A stretch of 64,000 nucleotides of DNA from Gammaproteobacteria bacterium (GTDB lineage Bacteria; Pseudomonadota; Gammaproteobacteria; Steroidobacterales; JABDKV01), in assembly GCA_013003425.1 (NCBI GenBank), contig JABDJB010000045.1:1-64000 (forward strand). The letters are read 5' to 3'. Below the pieces are notes generated by a model. It worked only from the letters and a program-made list of their open reading frames with translations. It was not told where the DNA came from and ran no database searches. Of the stretch, positions 27,062 to 35,583 are shown in pieces. The translations under genes were made by a program, and so were the position numbers. Every line of letters begins with the position of its first letter. Position 1 is the stretch's first letter.

Positions 27062-27781
27062 ATGAACCCGATCAAGATTGAACGCAAGATAGTCGAATAC
27101 AACGTATTGACAGAAGAAACGGCTGCTGAAAAAGCCGCGCAGGCCCAGGTTTTAGAGCTGGCGGCGGCCAGCGAGTCGACCAGCAACGTCATTCACATGC
27201 ACGAGAAGGTCGGCCGGCCGGAGGAGCTGGAGGGATCGACCTACAAGGTGAAGACGCCGGTGTCGGATCACGCCATGTACGTAACGATCAATGACATCAT
27301 TCTCAATGCCGGCACCGAACACGAGCAGCGCCGGCCGTTCGAGATTTTCATCAACTCGAAAAACCTCGACCACTACCAGTGGATCGTCGCGCTGACCCGC
27401 ATTATTTCAGCGGTGTTCCGCAAAGGTGGTGATGTCACCTTCCTGGTCGATGAACTGAAGGCTGTTTTCGATCCGCGCGGCGGCTACTGGAAATCAGGCG
27501 GCACCTATATGCCGTCGATCATTGCCGAGCTCGGTCACGTGGTGGAAACGCACCTGCGCAAGATCGGCCTGCTGGCGCCGACAGAGCTCGACGAGCATCA
27601 CAAGAAGCTGATCGCCGAGAAACGCGCCGAGTTCGAGGAAGCCAACCGCCAGACCGATGCCTTCGCCGAAACGGTCTATCCGGCCGGTGCCCAGCTCTGT
27701 GCCCGCTGCAACACTGCCGCCGTGGTCATGCTCGACGGCTGTCGCACCTGCCTTTCGTGCGGCGACAGCAAGTGTGGCTGA
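27062..27781 (+). CDS. nrdJb: Class II ribonucleotide reductase, small C-terminal part
   Basis: 239 residues, 37 bp after nrdJa. It contains a TSCPD-type domain (PFEIFINSKNLDHYQWIVALTR, RKGGDVTFLVDELKAVFDPRGGYW) and ends in a cysteine-rich tail CARCNTAAVVMLDGCRTCLSCGDSKCG-like, with CxxC pairs that would re-reduce the NrdJa active site and may bind zinc. This is the second half of the split NrdJab enzyme. The ATG at 27062 has GAAAGAG upstream; open frame before it belongs to nrdJa shadow. Confidence 0.9.
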   Translation: MNPIKIERKIVEYNVLTEETAAEKAAQAQVLELAAASESTSNVIHMHEKVGRPEELEGSTYKVKTPVSDHAMYVTINDIILNAGTEHEQRRPFEIFINSKNLDHYQWIVALTRIISAVFRKGGDVTFLVDELKAVFDPRGGYWKSGGTYMPSIIAELGHVVETHLRKIGLLAPTELDEHHKKLIAEKRAEFEEANRQTDAFAETVYPAGAQLCARCNTAAVVMLDGCRTCLSCGDSKCG

Positions 27782-28129
27782 CGCAGTGACTACTCGCTTG
27801 TGGGAATACCCATAAGCTGATTCTGACGATGGCGAAGAACAGGTCTTTACCATGGCGTCAGGAGTCCATCTCTTGTGGAGAGACATTCTTTTTCGATTGC
27901 GGCGGCTCTTCCAGTGACATATCTGTTACCACTGGATTAACAGGTTTGGTAAAGATCGGGCGGGCCATCTCAATCAGCGAGCCGCCCCCCGCCGGCTTGC
28001 TCCTGCCAGGGCTCCTTGCGGTCTACGAGCTGGACGCGCCAGAAGCAAAGGTCTGTGATTGTATTGTCCGCCGTGGATCATCGCGTTCGCTTCGGTGACC
28101 AGAAGTTCGGATACCACCTGCGTTAGCCA
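27782..28129. other. 348-bp gene-free interval with one hairpin
   Basis: A hairpin GCTTGTGGG-AATA-CCCATAAGC (27797-27818) follows nrdJb and may end its transcript, though no T-run follows. An open frame at 27829-28098 has no family resemblance and no ribosome-binding site. Nothing else recognisable. Confidence 0.5.
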
Positions 28130-28870
28130 TCAGGGTTCTGCTCGACGCCGGTCGAGAAACGCAGGGAGTCGCATTGCAGGGATTAACCCAAAATACATGT
28201 AGCCGGCAGCTACAACCCAGGCGTCGGGCAGGGTAAGGGCCAGAAGAATTGACAAGCAGCCGAAGCTCGCGGAAAGCGCCCATGCGTGCATCTCAACTCT
28301 GGTCTTTCGCTGTTCAATTGAATTCAGCGCCAGCGAAGTGGAGCTGCGCAGGGCCAGACGATATAACTGGCTAACGAGCAGTGACATGGCGAGAAAACCG
28401 GCGGAGTAGAATACGAATATCAGGCGCAGGTCCAGGTAGGTCTCGATCTGATAACTCGTGGCCAGGTAACCGCCAGTGAGGTTGGAGAACATTCCCTCGA
28501 ACACCATTCTCAGTGGATACACATAAACCAGCATCACAAATATAAATAACAGGCTGTGCAGAACCGTACTGGAGTTCTCCAGGCCATAGCGACGACTCCA
28601 CATTCGGTGTTGAAGCCAGAACAGCATCAGGACCGCAAAACTGGCGGCAAACCCGGGAATCCGTTTTACGGCTGCCAGCATCTCAGGAATATCTGACGGA
28701 ATATCGTCGAACGATATTACGAGCAGCGTAAGTACAAAGGCGAAAGCCGCATCAACAAAAGTGTCCAGACGCGTTACTTCCAGCCCTCTCAGCCGAAATT
28801 GTCTTTCGACCGTGAGACCGTCCAGTTCCTCATCGGTCCACCGCTTGTCGGCGGCAGCGTGCGTATTCAT
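28130..28870 (-). CDS. TMEM175-like (DUF1211) membrane protein
   Basis: 246 residues with several hydrophobic segments. The N-terminal RLDTFVDAAFAFVLTLLVISFDD resembles the RxxAFSDGVFAIaxTLLV signature of bacterial TMEM175 proteins, and FWLQHRMWSRR corresponds to the helix-2/3 region. Bacterial members are potassium-permeable channels with six helices per subunit. In the signature the usual FSD is FVD and the Gly is Ala, so it is a divergent member and channel function is uncertain. It stands alone between nrdJb and the GGDEF gene. Confidence 0.7.
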   Translation of the reverse strand: MNTHAAADKRWTDEELDGLTVERQFRLRGLEVTRLDTFVDAAFAFVLTLLVISFDDIPSDIPEMLAAVKRIPGFAASFAVLMLFWLQHRMWSRRYGLENSSTVLHSLLFIFVMLVYVYPLRMVFEGMFSNLTGGYLATSYQIETYLDLRLIFVFYSAGFLAMSLLVSQLYRLALRSSTSLALNSIEQRKTRVEMHAWALSASFGCLSILLALTLPDAWVVAAGYMYFGLIPAMRLPAFLDRRRAEP

Positions 28871-29117
28871 AGATGAGCCATGCCAAAACGGAATAACGAT
28901 TAATTGTGTCAGGGCCCGTTGTCAGAATCGACAGTTATTGATACCCGGTATCGAACGGCCTACCGGGCGATGCTGCGACGCAGTATTGCCCGGCTGCATG
29001 GGCGTCCCTATCGTTGTTTCCGCGGAGACGCTTCGTGAACCGGAAGCGATGGCAATAAGGTGGAAGTTGCGGGCCGCCGCCCTGGCCGGAAAAAACGGGG
29101 GGCAGACTTGATCCTTG

Positions 29118-30800
29118 CTAGGGGCAGATAGCGGCGATGGCGCCGCTGTCGTTCGGGTTCTGCTCGACGGCGGGCGGTGGTGCTACTATGATCTGGTCGC
29201 GGCCGTTGGACTTGGCGCGGTACAGTGCCTTGTCTGCCGCGTTCAGCACCGGCTCCATGGTGTTGATGTGTTCGTTGATCTGGCACACCCCGGCGCTGAA
29301 GGTAACGGGAATTACCTGGCCGTTGTGTTCGATCGGTCGTTCTTCGAGACTTGCGCGCGCGCGTTCCAGCACCCCTTTGGCGGTCTGGGCATCGGCGGTC
29401 GGTAACAGCATCACGAACTCCTCGCCGCCGTAACGGGCAACCAGATCGTGCGCGCGGGAGACCTCGGTCAGGCGTTGCGCCATAGCCTTGATAACGGCGT
29501 CCCCGGCGGCGTGACCGCGGCCGTCGTTGATCTGTTTGAAGTGGTCGAGGTCAATAATTGCAGCGGAGAGAGGCTCGTTCTGCAGCCGCGCTTCGGCGAA
29601 CAGACGCTTGCCGTGTTTCATCAGGAAGTGGCGGTTGTGAATTTGCGTCAGCTGGTCGCGATTGGCCTGGAAATGCAGCATCTCCAGCGGTGTCCATGCC
29701 GTCGATGTAAGCAGTACGCCAATGAGCACGGCGAGGCACATGATGCCGATCGCCAGGTACATACTGCGGCGCTCGCTGGCGCGGATGTCGCCAAGAAAAT
29801 CGGCGCGTGGCGCATATGTCGCAATCAGCCACCGGTCACCATCGGTCAATGTCAGCGGCATGGAGTCGGCGATATAGCGGATCTTGCCGGCGGTAAAGCT
29901 GGTGCTGTGGCTCATGCTGGATACCAGGCTGGCATCGCGGATGGCATCGAGCACGTTGCGGGCGATCGGATCGGACATGGCGTCCAGTGACAAAGCCTCC
30001 AGGTCACGCACCGCCTGGTTACGCAGGTGCGGTGCGGCAATCAGCAGACCGTCGGTGCTGGCAATAAAAGCAGAGCCGGCATCGCTGATATCCAGTTCGG
30101 CAAGAAAGCCCGCCAGCGCCTGCAGCTCGACATCGACGCCGATAACGCCAATAAAGCTGCCGTTAGTATCGTAAACCGGGTTGGCTGCGGTAATACCGAG
30201 CTGCTGGGCAGTGAAAAAAATGTAGGGATCGGTCCAGGAAAACGCGGCGCTGGCCTTTGCATCGCGATACCAGGGCCGGCTGCGCGGGTCGAAGTCATCC
30301 TGCGGGTCAGAGATTCCGCCGAGTTTGCCGGCGGCGGTGTTGCGCCACCATAGCGTGGTTTCCGTACCGCCGTTCACTCGCCTGACATGCTTGAGGCGAT
30401 ACTTTCCGGCGGCTTCGTCTACTGCACGTGACAGATAAACAAACTCACCTGATTCGGTGCCGAGATAGATGCCCGCGAAAGACGGGTTAGCATCCAGCTG
30501 ACTGACGAAATAGCTTTCCAGTTGTTCGGTGTCGCCGGCCTCCAGCACGCCACTGCCGAGCAATTCCGCGGTGATTACAGCCTGGCCGTAGGCGCGCCCC
30601 AAAAATGCTTCTGCGTGACCTACAGTCTCCAGCGTGGCGCCGTTGAGGATCTTCTTGGCCTGGCGCAACAGCGCAGCCTCGCTGGCCAGCCCCGAGAAAA
30701 ACAGGATCGAGATCACCGTGGCTGCCTGTAGCACCACCAGCAATATCACGGCCCAACGCTTGAGCTGGTTGAGGTATGGGCTGTGGTTTACTTCCGGCAT
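29118..30800 (-). CDS. Membrane diguanylate cyclase, dCache-GGDEF
   Basis: 560 residues. One N-terminal transmembrane segment (AVILLVVLQAATVISILFF), a periplasmic dCache-type sensor (residues ~40-340; FDPRSRPWYRDAKAS and GVIGVDVELQALAGF are characteristic), a second transmembrane segment (~348-366), then a GGDEF domain with IDLDHFKQINDGRGHAAGD and active site GGEEF at 458-462. An intact I-site RAHD (449-452) lies five residues before GGEEF, so product inhibition is expected. It should make c-di-GMP in response to a small extracellular ligand. A c-di-GMP riboswitch lies 2 kb away. Confidence 0.92.
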   Translation of the reverse strand: MPEVNHSPYLNQLKRWAVILLVVLQAATVISILFFSGLASEAALLRQAKKILNGATLETVGHAEAFLGRAYGQAVITAELLGSGVLEAGDTEQLESYFVSQLDANPSFAGIYLGTESGEFVYLSRAVDEAAGKYRLKHVRRVNGGTETTLWWRNTAAGKLGGISDPQDDFDPRSRPWYRDAKASAAFSWTDPYIFFTAQQLGITAANPVYDTNGSFIGVIGVDVELQALAGFLAELDISDAGSAFIASTDGLLIAAPHLRNQAVRDLEALSLDAMSDPIARNVLDAIRDASLVSSMSHSTSFTAGKIRYIADSMPLTLTDGDRWLIATYAPRADFLGDIRASERRSMYLAIGIMCLAVLIGVLLTSTAWTPLEMLHFQANRDQLTQIHNRHFLMKHGKRLFAEARLQNEPLSAAIIDLDHFKQINDGRGHAAGDAVIKAMAQRLTEVSRAHDLVARYGGEEFVMLLPTADAQTAKGVLERARASLEERPIEHNGQVIPVTFSAGVCQINEHINTMEPVLNAADKALYRAKSNGRDQIIVAPPPAVEQNPNDSGAIAAICP

Positions 30801-30915
30801 TACGGCACGGCGTCAGGCGCTGCTATTGGTTCAGCTACCAGCCTAGAGCTATTACGGTACGTCGACTGTGCGCTGGATCACGGAGGCACAGCGCGTGACA
30901 ATTCAGCGATTTAAC

Positions 30916-32250
30916 TCAATCTGCCGGTGCCTGCGCGAAAGCATCGCGGCTGAGGTTCTCGTGCCCGGATGAGGTGATGCAGATATCGTCCTCCACCCGC
31001 ACGCCGCCAAACGGCAGAAACTGCTCGACTCGCTCCCAGTCAACTTCGGCGGCGGCAGTTTCCTGGCGCAGCTCGGCCAGCAGCATATCGATGAAATAGA
31101 TGCCCGGTTCTATCGTGCAGACCAGCCCTGGCTCCAGCGTGCGTGTCAGACGCAGGAACGGATGCTCTGACGGAGGAGGTCGCTGGTCGCCGGCCGGGCT
31201 GGCCTGGTGGCCACCAATGTCATGTACCTGCACGCCGATCAGGTGTCCCAGCCCGTGCGGGAAAAACGTGCTCATGATGCCCTGGTCTACTGCACTGGCA
31301 GCGGTGCAGCGCAGGACGCCGTGCTCGACCAGCACCTGCGCCAGGCGGGTGCAGGCCTCCAGGTGCAGGTCGACATAGTCCAGTCCTGGCCGGGCCAGCT
31401 CGCACAACGAGAGCTGTGCGGCGTCGACCGCATTAACCAATGCGGCAAATTCATCATCGGCGGCAGAATACGTGCGGGTGATGTCAGCGGCGTAGCCACA
31501 ATACGATGCACCGGCATCGATCAGGAATGCCTGTGGTGGCTGCTTCTGCTGCTGGTAATTGTGATAGTGCAGCACCGCGCCATTGCCGTTCAGGGCGATG
31601 ATGTTGTCGTACGGCAGTTGATCAGGCGCCTGGCCACAGGCCGAGCAATACGCCATGTGTATTTCAAACTCGGAAGCACCTGCGCGAAAAGCTGCTTCTG
31701 CCGCGCGATGACCGCGAACCGCAAACCGGTTGGCGCGACGCATGCATTCGATCTCAAAGCCGGTCTTGATCGCACGATCAAAATGCAGGCGGGCCAGCAA
31801 TTTTTCCGGGTTGCGCTCGCCCAGCCCGAGTATGGCGGGTGGCTTGGTGTGGTCACCAACAACGGCAACCTTCCCTGCGACAGCATCTGTCAGCAAGGCT
31901 GCGACCTCGATGTCATCCCGGACAATCTGCACATCAAAGCTGTCTGTCCAGTAGCCGTCCGGATCGGCCGGCGGGGTGTGCCAGTAGTCGCGCGGTTGCA
32001 GGTAGACCAGTGTCGGCTGGTGCCCGGGCCTGAAGACTATTGCGGAGCCCTGAAGCTGCGGCAGCGGCACCCAGGTCTTGAAGTGCGGATTGGCGCGAAA
32101 CGGGCATTCACTATCGTCGAGGAATTGTGCATGCGATTTGCCGGCATAGATGACCAGTGTGTCGTAGCCGGTTGCGGCAAGTGCCTCGGCGTGGCGCGTT
32201 GACAGAGCCTGGTGATGCTCTGAATAGAGGCTGCCAATCTGGTCTTTCAT
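30916..32250 (-). CDS. pepQ: Xaa-Pro dipeptidase
   Basis: 444 residues, M24B metallopeptidase of the PepQ/prolidase type found in gammaproteobacteria. The creatinase-like N-terminal half is followed by the pita-bread domain with metal ligands in FLIDAGASYCGYAADITRTY (two Asp), FFPHGLGHLIGVQVHD (His), CTIEPGIYFI (Glu) and GGVRVEDDI (Glu). It cleaves dipeptides with C-terminal proline. The ATG at 32248-32250 follows GGGGA; a further upstream start is not supported. Single gene on the minus strand, 70 bp after the riboswitch-controlled gene. Confidence 0.94.
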   Translation of the reverse strand: MKDQIGSLYSEHHQALSTRHAEALAATGYDTLVIYAGKSHAQFLDDSECPFRANPHFKTWVPLPQLQGSAIVFRPGHQPTLVYLQPRDYWHTPPADPDGYWTDSFDVQIVRDDIEVAALLTDAVAGKVAVVGDHTKPPAILGLGERNPEKLLARLHFDRAIKTGFEIECMRRANRFAVRGHRAAEAAFRAGASEFEIHMAYCSACGQAPDQLPYDNIIALNGNGAVLHYHNYQQQKQPPQAFLIDAGASYCGYAADITRTYSAADDEFAALVNAVDAAQLSLCELARPGLDYVDLHLEACTRLAQVLVEHGVLRCTAASAVDQGIMSTFFPHGLGHLIGVQVHDIGGHQASPAGDQRPPPSEHPFLRLTRTLEPGLVCTIEPGIYFIDMLLAELRQETAAAEVDWERVEQFLPFGGVRVEDDICITSSGHENLSRDAFAQAPAD

Positions 32251-32319
32251 CTGCGATCCCCGCCAACTGGATCGCTGATGATAAAGCATGGTGCCGCGTG
32301 CAGCACCCGGCCGTAAGCT

Positions 32320-32745
32320 TCAGGCGTTATCGAGGTAGCTGATATGAGCCTTGAAGTTCAGCTCGTAGAAGCATTTCTGCTGGCCAACCAGCCTCGCACT
32401 GCGCCAGCCGTCACAGACACGGCGACCGGTCAGCTCATTACGGTTTTCCCGCACCGCTTCGAGCACATCCTGCTGCAGGTCAAAGCCACCGTCTACGCAA
32501 TCGACGTTTTTGCAGCGGAAATTAAAAAATGCCCGCGATTTCGGTCCGAAGCTGCGGTTGTTCAGGCTCGGCTCGATCTCATGGTCGGGGGCGCGGATGG
32601 ACAGGTTGATCGCCAGATGCCGCACGCCGGGCAGTACTCGCGCGATGGTGTTTGCGTTCTCGAGCTGGTCGAGGCCCGAAGTCTCGGTGCCCTCTACCTG
32701 CTCAACCTGTTCCTTCTTCCGCAACTTCTTCAGAAAACCTAACAT
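32320..32745 (-). CDS. Small Cys-containing protein of unknown function under a c-di-GMP riboswitch
   Basis: 141 residues; I do not recognise the family. It starts MLGFLKKLRKKEQVEQVE, a basic amphipathic head, after a strong AGGAG 5 nt upstream of the ATG at 32743-32745. The middle contains FFNFRCKNVDCVDGGFDLQQDVLEAV and VCDGWRSARLV, with C-x5-C, a further Cys and a CFYEL segment, which could form a metal site. No signal peptide or transmembrane helix is seen. The leader (32746-33010) carries a c-di-GMP-I riboswitch, so expression should follow c-di-GMP level, suggesting a role in attachment, motility or secretion, but the sequence does not say which. Confidence 0.75.
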   Translation of the reverse strand: MLGFLKKLRKKEQVEQVEGTETSGLDQLENANTIARVLPGVRHLAINLSIRAPDHEIEPSLNNRSFGPKSRAFFNFRCKNVDCVDGGFDLQQDVLEAVRENRNELTGRRVCDGWRSARLVGQQKCFYELNFKAHISYLDNA

Positions 32746-32763
32746 CACACTCCTGCCTGACCG

Positions 32764-32786
32764 GGCCCGGCGACAATCGCCGGGCC
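32764..32786. other. Strong hairpin in the riboswitch leader
   Basis: GGCCCGGCGA-CAA-TCGCCGGGCC, a perfect 10-bp stem, extended on the minus strand by flanking GACCG/CGGTC. It lies between the riboswitch aptamer and the AGGAG of the downstream gene. On the minus strand it lacks a U-tract; on the plus strand only TTT follows. It may be part of the expression platform. Confidence 0.55.
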
Positions 32787-32892
32787 TTTGCCGGTCTGTA
32801 TCCAGAGCTGATTTCACCTCAGGCGGGGGGGACGTGCCTGTGACGAGCCGCACAAAGCGGGACATGCATCTCAATTCGAGCGGGATGCGGCT

Positions 32893-32990
32893 CGGTTCGT
32901 GGCAGCTCCGCTGTCCGGGCAGCGCGGCTGCCGAAGGACCGGTGGCTTTGCGTCCCCGCCTTTCGGCGGGTTTGCCCTGGTCACGCGTGT
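32893..32990 (-). promoter_or_regulatory. Cyclic di-GMP-I (GEMM-I) riboswitch aptamer
   Basis: On the minus strand the hallmark pieces occur in order: CCAGGGCAAACC, the P2 hairpin CCCGCC-GAAA-GGCGGG with GNRA tetraloop, GGGACGCAAAGCCACCGG, then the P3 tetraloop-receptor hairpin GGCAGCCGCGCTGCC (32918-32932). CGTG and CACG at the ends can close P1. These match the GEMM-I consensus closely. It lies in the leader of the unknown gene ending at 32320. Whether it turns the gene on or off cannot be read from sequence; no clean intrinsic terminator follows. Confidence 0.93.
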
Positions 32991-33014
32991 CCTGCGGACA
33001 CGTTTGATGCTTAA

Positions 33015-33020
33015 TTTATA
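33015..33020 (-). promoter_or_regulatory. -10 element for the riboswitch transcript
   Basis: TATAAA on the minus strand, about 25 nt upstream of the aptamer; no strong -35 is evident (best GCAATT region 15-18 nt upstream). Confidence 0.5.
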
Positions 33021-33061
33021 CCCCGGCTCTCATTGAATTGCGGTGATGGCAATCACAAAAG

Positions 33062-33094
33062 AAAAAAGCCGCACCCGTGAGGGTGCGGCTTTTC
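33062..33094. terminator. Bidirectional rho-independent terminator after the PEP-CTERM gene
   Basis: AGCCGCACCC-GTGA-GGGTGCGGCT (33067-33090), a perfect 10-bp stem, with T6 on the minus strand and T4 on the plus strand. It ends the PEP-CTERM transcript just before the riboswitch promoter. Confidence 0.88.
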
Positions 33095-33112
33095 TCGCGA
33101 GATTTGACTAAA

Positions 33113-33727
33113 TCAGCTGCGGCGGCGTAGTGCGCCCAGACCCAGCAGGCCCGAGGCGAACAGCAGCAGGGGAGCCGGCAGCGGAACAACTGCGCCGGTG
33201 CCGATATCGATGCCGATGCCGTTGTCCACATCACCACCCCAGGCGAACATTTCCAGCGTGGTGCCGTCGAACGTCGAAGAGTTGAACGGCGTGCTGCCGT
33301 AGCTTGCTTCGGCAAACGTAAAGGTGCCGCCCGTGATGTCGACGGTGCCGAACGGTCCGGCGCCGCCGGCGACGCTCAGGTCGTAAGTCAGCGTGCCGCC
33401 GGCAAAGCCGTTGGCGCCACTGAGGTCAAAAGAGGCAGAAACCAGCGTAAAAGTGCCAACCGATCCCTTGGCATTGCTAAGGGTAAATTCCTGCGGCCCA
33501 ACAGCGCTCAGCGTGTTGCCGGTAAGGTCCCAGATCACCTGCTGGCCGGGATCCCAGCGCAGCCAGTTGTTAGGGTTGTTTTCTGAATCGCCAGGTCCGG
33601 AACCCGGATGAATCAGTGTCCAGGCGGCGTCGTCGAGAAAGGTCCCGATCAGAGTCGCGGCACCGGCATTCACTGCCACCAGTGAAAGCAGAGCAGCAGC
33701 TGCAGCACGTACGAAGAAGATTCTCAT
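33113..33727 (-). CDS. PEP-CTERM/VPLPA-type secreted protein
   Basis: 204 residues with signal peptide MRIFFVRAAAAALLSLVAVNAGA and a C-terminal sorting tail VPLPAPLLLFASGLLGLG followed by ALRRR: the motif, hydrophobic helix and basic end required for exosortase (EpsH/XrtA-type) processing. The body is beta-rich with WDLTGNTLSAVGPQEF and GTLTYDLSVAGGAG segments, typical for these low-complexity surface proteins. No exosortase is in this window. The product is probably released to or through the outer envelope and associated with exopolysaccharide; its individual function is unknown. Confidence 0.88.
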   Translation of the reverse strand: MRIFFVRAAAAALLSLVAVNAGAATLIGTFLDDAAWTLIHPGSGPGDSENNPNNWLRWDPGQQVIWDLTGNTLSAVGPQEFTLSNAKGSVGTFTLVSASFDLSGANGFAGGTLTYDLSVAGGAGPFGTVDITGGTFTFAEASYGSTPFNSSTFDGTTLEMFAWGGDVDNGIGIDIGTGAVVPLPAPLLLFASGLLGLGALRRRS

Positions 33728-33940
33728 TTTCTTATCCCTATCAATTGGTCGGCAAAGCCGTTGTTATTAACGCGGAGCGCTGTATACGCGCTTCTTGCCG
33801 GATCACACGCCCGGTTGTGGATAAAGAGTCTAGGCTGAGGCGCCCGACGTCGCAAATGTTAAATTATCCGAAGCTCGTAGGTGATTGATTATTTGGGGGC
33901 GCTTGTCACAGATTTCACATAATGGTCATGGCGCGGCCGA

Positions 33941-35533
33941 TCAGGCTGCGCGGCGCGGGCCATTGGTGAGGGCGTCACGCACCGCATTGACGATCATGGC
34001 AATCTCGGCCGAGCTGATCGAAAACGGCGGAGTGAAGCGCAGCGAGTGCTTGCCACCGTGTACTACGCCGATGCCATGCAGGCGCAAATATTCCTCGATG
34101 CTGCCGGCGCCGTAGCATTTGTAGCGATCCGGATTCAGTTCACAACTGATCAGCAGGCCGGTCCCCTGAACCGCAGTAATGGCGTCGCCCATCTCGTCGG
34201 CCAGGGACTGCAGTCGTTGCGCAAATTCGGCGCCGCGCTGGCGAATGTTCGCCCGCAGCTTGTCGGTCAGCGAATCGAGCACCGCGCATGCGACGTCCAG
34301 CGCTCTCGGATTGGCCGTCATTGTGTTGCCGTAGATGCCGGCGCGAAACACTGCCTTTGCCCGCTCGCCGATAGCCAGTACCGATAGCGGGTACTGTCCG
34401 GCATTGAGCGCCTTGGAATAGGTTTCCAGGTCGGGCGGTATGCAGTCGGTGAACCCCGGATAGTCCACCACGGAAAGACAGCCGTGAGCCCGCAGCCCGG
34501 CCTGGATAGAGTCGATTACCAGGAATGAGCCGTGTTCCAGCGTCAGGCGCCGCGCGGCATCGTAGAACTCGCGCGATACCGGCATGCCCGGGTTGCCTTC
34601 TCCCATTACCGGTTCCATGCAAACCGCTTCGATAAAAAAGCCTTGCTGGTCGGCCATCGCGAAAACCTCTTCGAGTTGTGCGATGTTGTTGGGCTCGACG
34701 GTCAACGGCCCGCCGCCGTCGCGGAAGCTGGCGAGGTGTTCGGAATAGCTGGCCAGTGTGGAGTCGGAATAGCGGGCCGGCCCGTCTGTGCGGCCGTGGA
34801 AGCCCTGCTCGAGCGCGACCCGGCGAATGGGTTTGCCGCGATGGCGGCCGTCAGGATCGGTATGCACTTTGGCGTTGATGTCTGCCAGCCGCAGCGCGAC
34901 AGTCATTGCTTCGGAGCCGCTATTGAGGCAGACGAAGCCCTTATACGGACACGAGCCGCGAGTTCGGCCGAGTTCCTGCCGCAGCGCGGAGACAAAGCGA
35001 TGTTGCGAAAGGCTGGGCGTCATGACGTTTGCCATCACCTGGCGACGGTTCATGGCTTCGAGCACAAACTGCGGGCTGTGACCGAGCCCGAGCATGCCGT
35101 AGCCGCCGGAATCATGAATGACAGCGCCGCAGGTGGTAATGATCCAGGGCCCGCAGGCGGCCAGCGCCACATACGGATTAACCACGTCGTCGGGATAGAA
35201 ATTCACCAGGCCATCCTGTAGCCGGGCGGTAAGGTCTTGTTCTGCCGTGGCCAGTAAATCAGCCGCTTCACTGCCAAGTGCGCTATGCGCATCGCCTGCA
35301 TCAGCGATCGCCTGTTGCAGGCTGGCGTCAGAGTCGACAAAGACCTGCACAACGGCATCGGGCAGTCCGACGGTGCGGCTCTCGCCCGCTGTCTCGCGCA
35401 GGTTTTCGAGGATAGCCAGATAGTGGCTCCCGGGGTGTTCAGCGGACCTGTTCTGCAGCATTTGCCTGGCCTCGTGTAGCAAGCCGCTCAGTATAGATGA
35501 GTTGTATGGCACGCCTCCACCGACCGGGTCCAC
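33941..35533 (-). CDS. Class III pyridoxal-phosphate aminotransferase
   Basis: 530 residues, longer than the ~430-460 of typical class III enzymes because of an extra ~90-residue helical N-terminus. The PLP fold is evident in the glycine-rich GYGMLGLGHSPQFVLEAMN, CLNSGSEAMTVALRLA, EQGFHGRTDGPARYSD, LVIDSIQAGLRAHG (Asp for the pyridine nitrogen) and the Schiff-base Lys in ETYSKALNAGQYPLSV. The substrate is unknown; the normal DEVQTGFGRTG element is changed to DSIQAGLRAHG. The GTG at 35533 has no clear ribosome-binding site, and an ATG at 35461 is an alternative. It is divergent from the TIR-like gene. Confidence 0.85.
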   Translation of the reverse strand: MDPVGGGVPYNSSILSGLLHEARQMLQNRSAEHPGSHYLAILENLRETAGESRTVGLPDAVVQVFVDSDASLQQAIADAGDAHSALGSEAADLLATAEQDLTARLQDGLVNFYPDDVVNPYVALAACGPWIITTCGAVIHDSGGYGMLGLGHSPQFVLEAMNRRQVMANVMTPSLSQHRFVSALRQELGRTRGSCPYKGFVCLNSGSEAMTVALRLADINAKVHTDPDGRHRGKPIRRVALEQGFHGRTDGPARYSDSTLASYSEHLASFRDGGGPLTVEPNNIAQLEEVFAMADQQGFFIEAVCMEPVMGEGNPGMPVSREFYDAARRLTLEHGSFLVIDSIQAGLRAHGCLSVVDYPGFTDCIPPDLETYSKALNAGQYPLSVLAIGERAKAVFRAGIYGNTMTANPRALDVACAVLDSLTDKLRANIRQRGAEFAQRLQSLADEMGDAITAVQGTGLLISCELNPDRYKCYGAGSIEEYLRLHGIGVVHGGKHSLRFTPPFSISSAEIAMIVNAVRDALTNGPRRAA

Positions 35534-35583
35534 GGAAATGCTCGCAGTTGAGCTAAAATAGGCCGCTTGCTGGGAGAAATGCC

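Noticed and set aside
27829-28098. Plus-strand frame of 89 codons after nrdJb
   Set aside because: No ribosome-binding site or recognisable family, and composition is not gene-like.
31207-32202. Plus-strand open frame of about 330 codons
   Set aside because: Antisense to pepQ, whose metal-binding motifs are all present.
32764-32786. Intrinsic terminator as the c-di-GMP expression platform
   Set aside because: On the minus strand the strong stem is not followed by a U-tract, so classic termination is unlikely; kept only as a hairpin.
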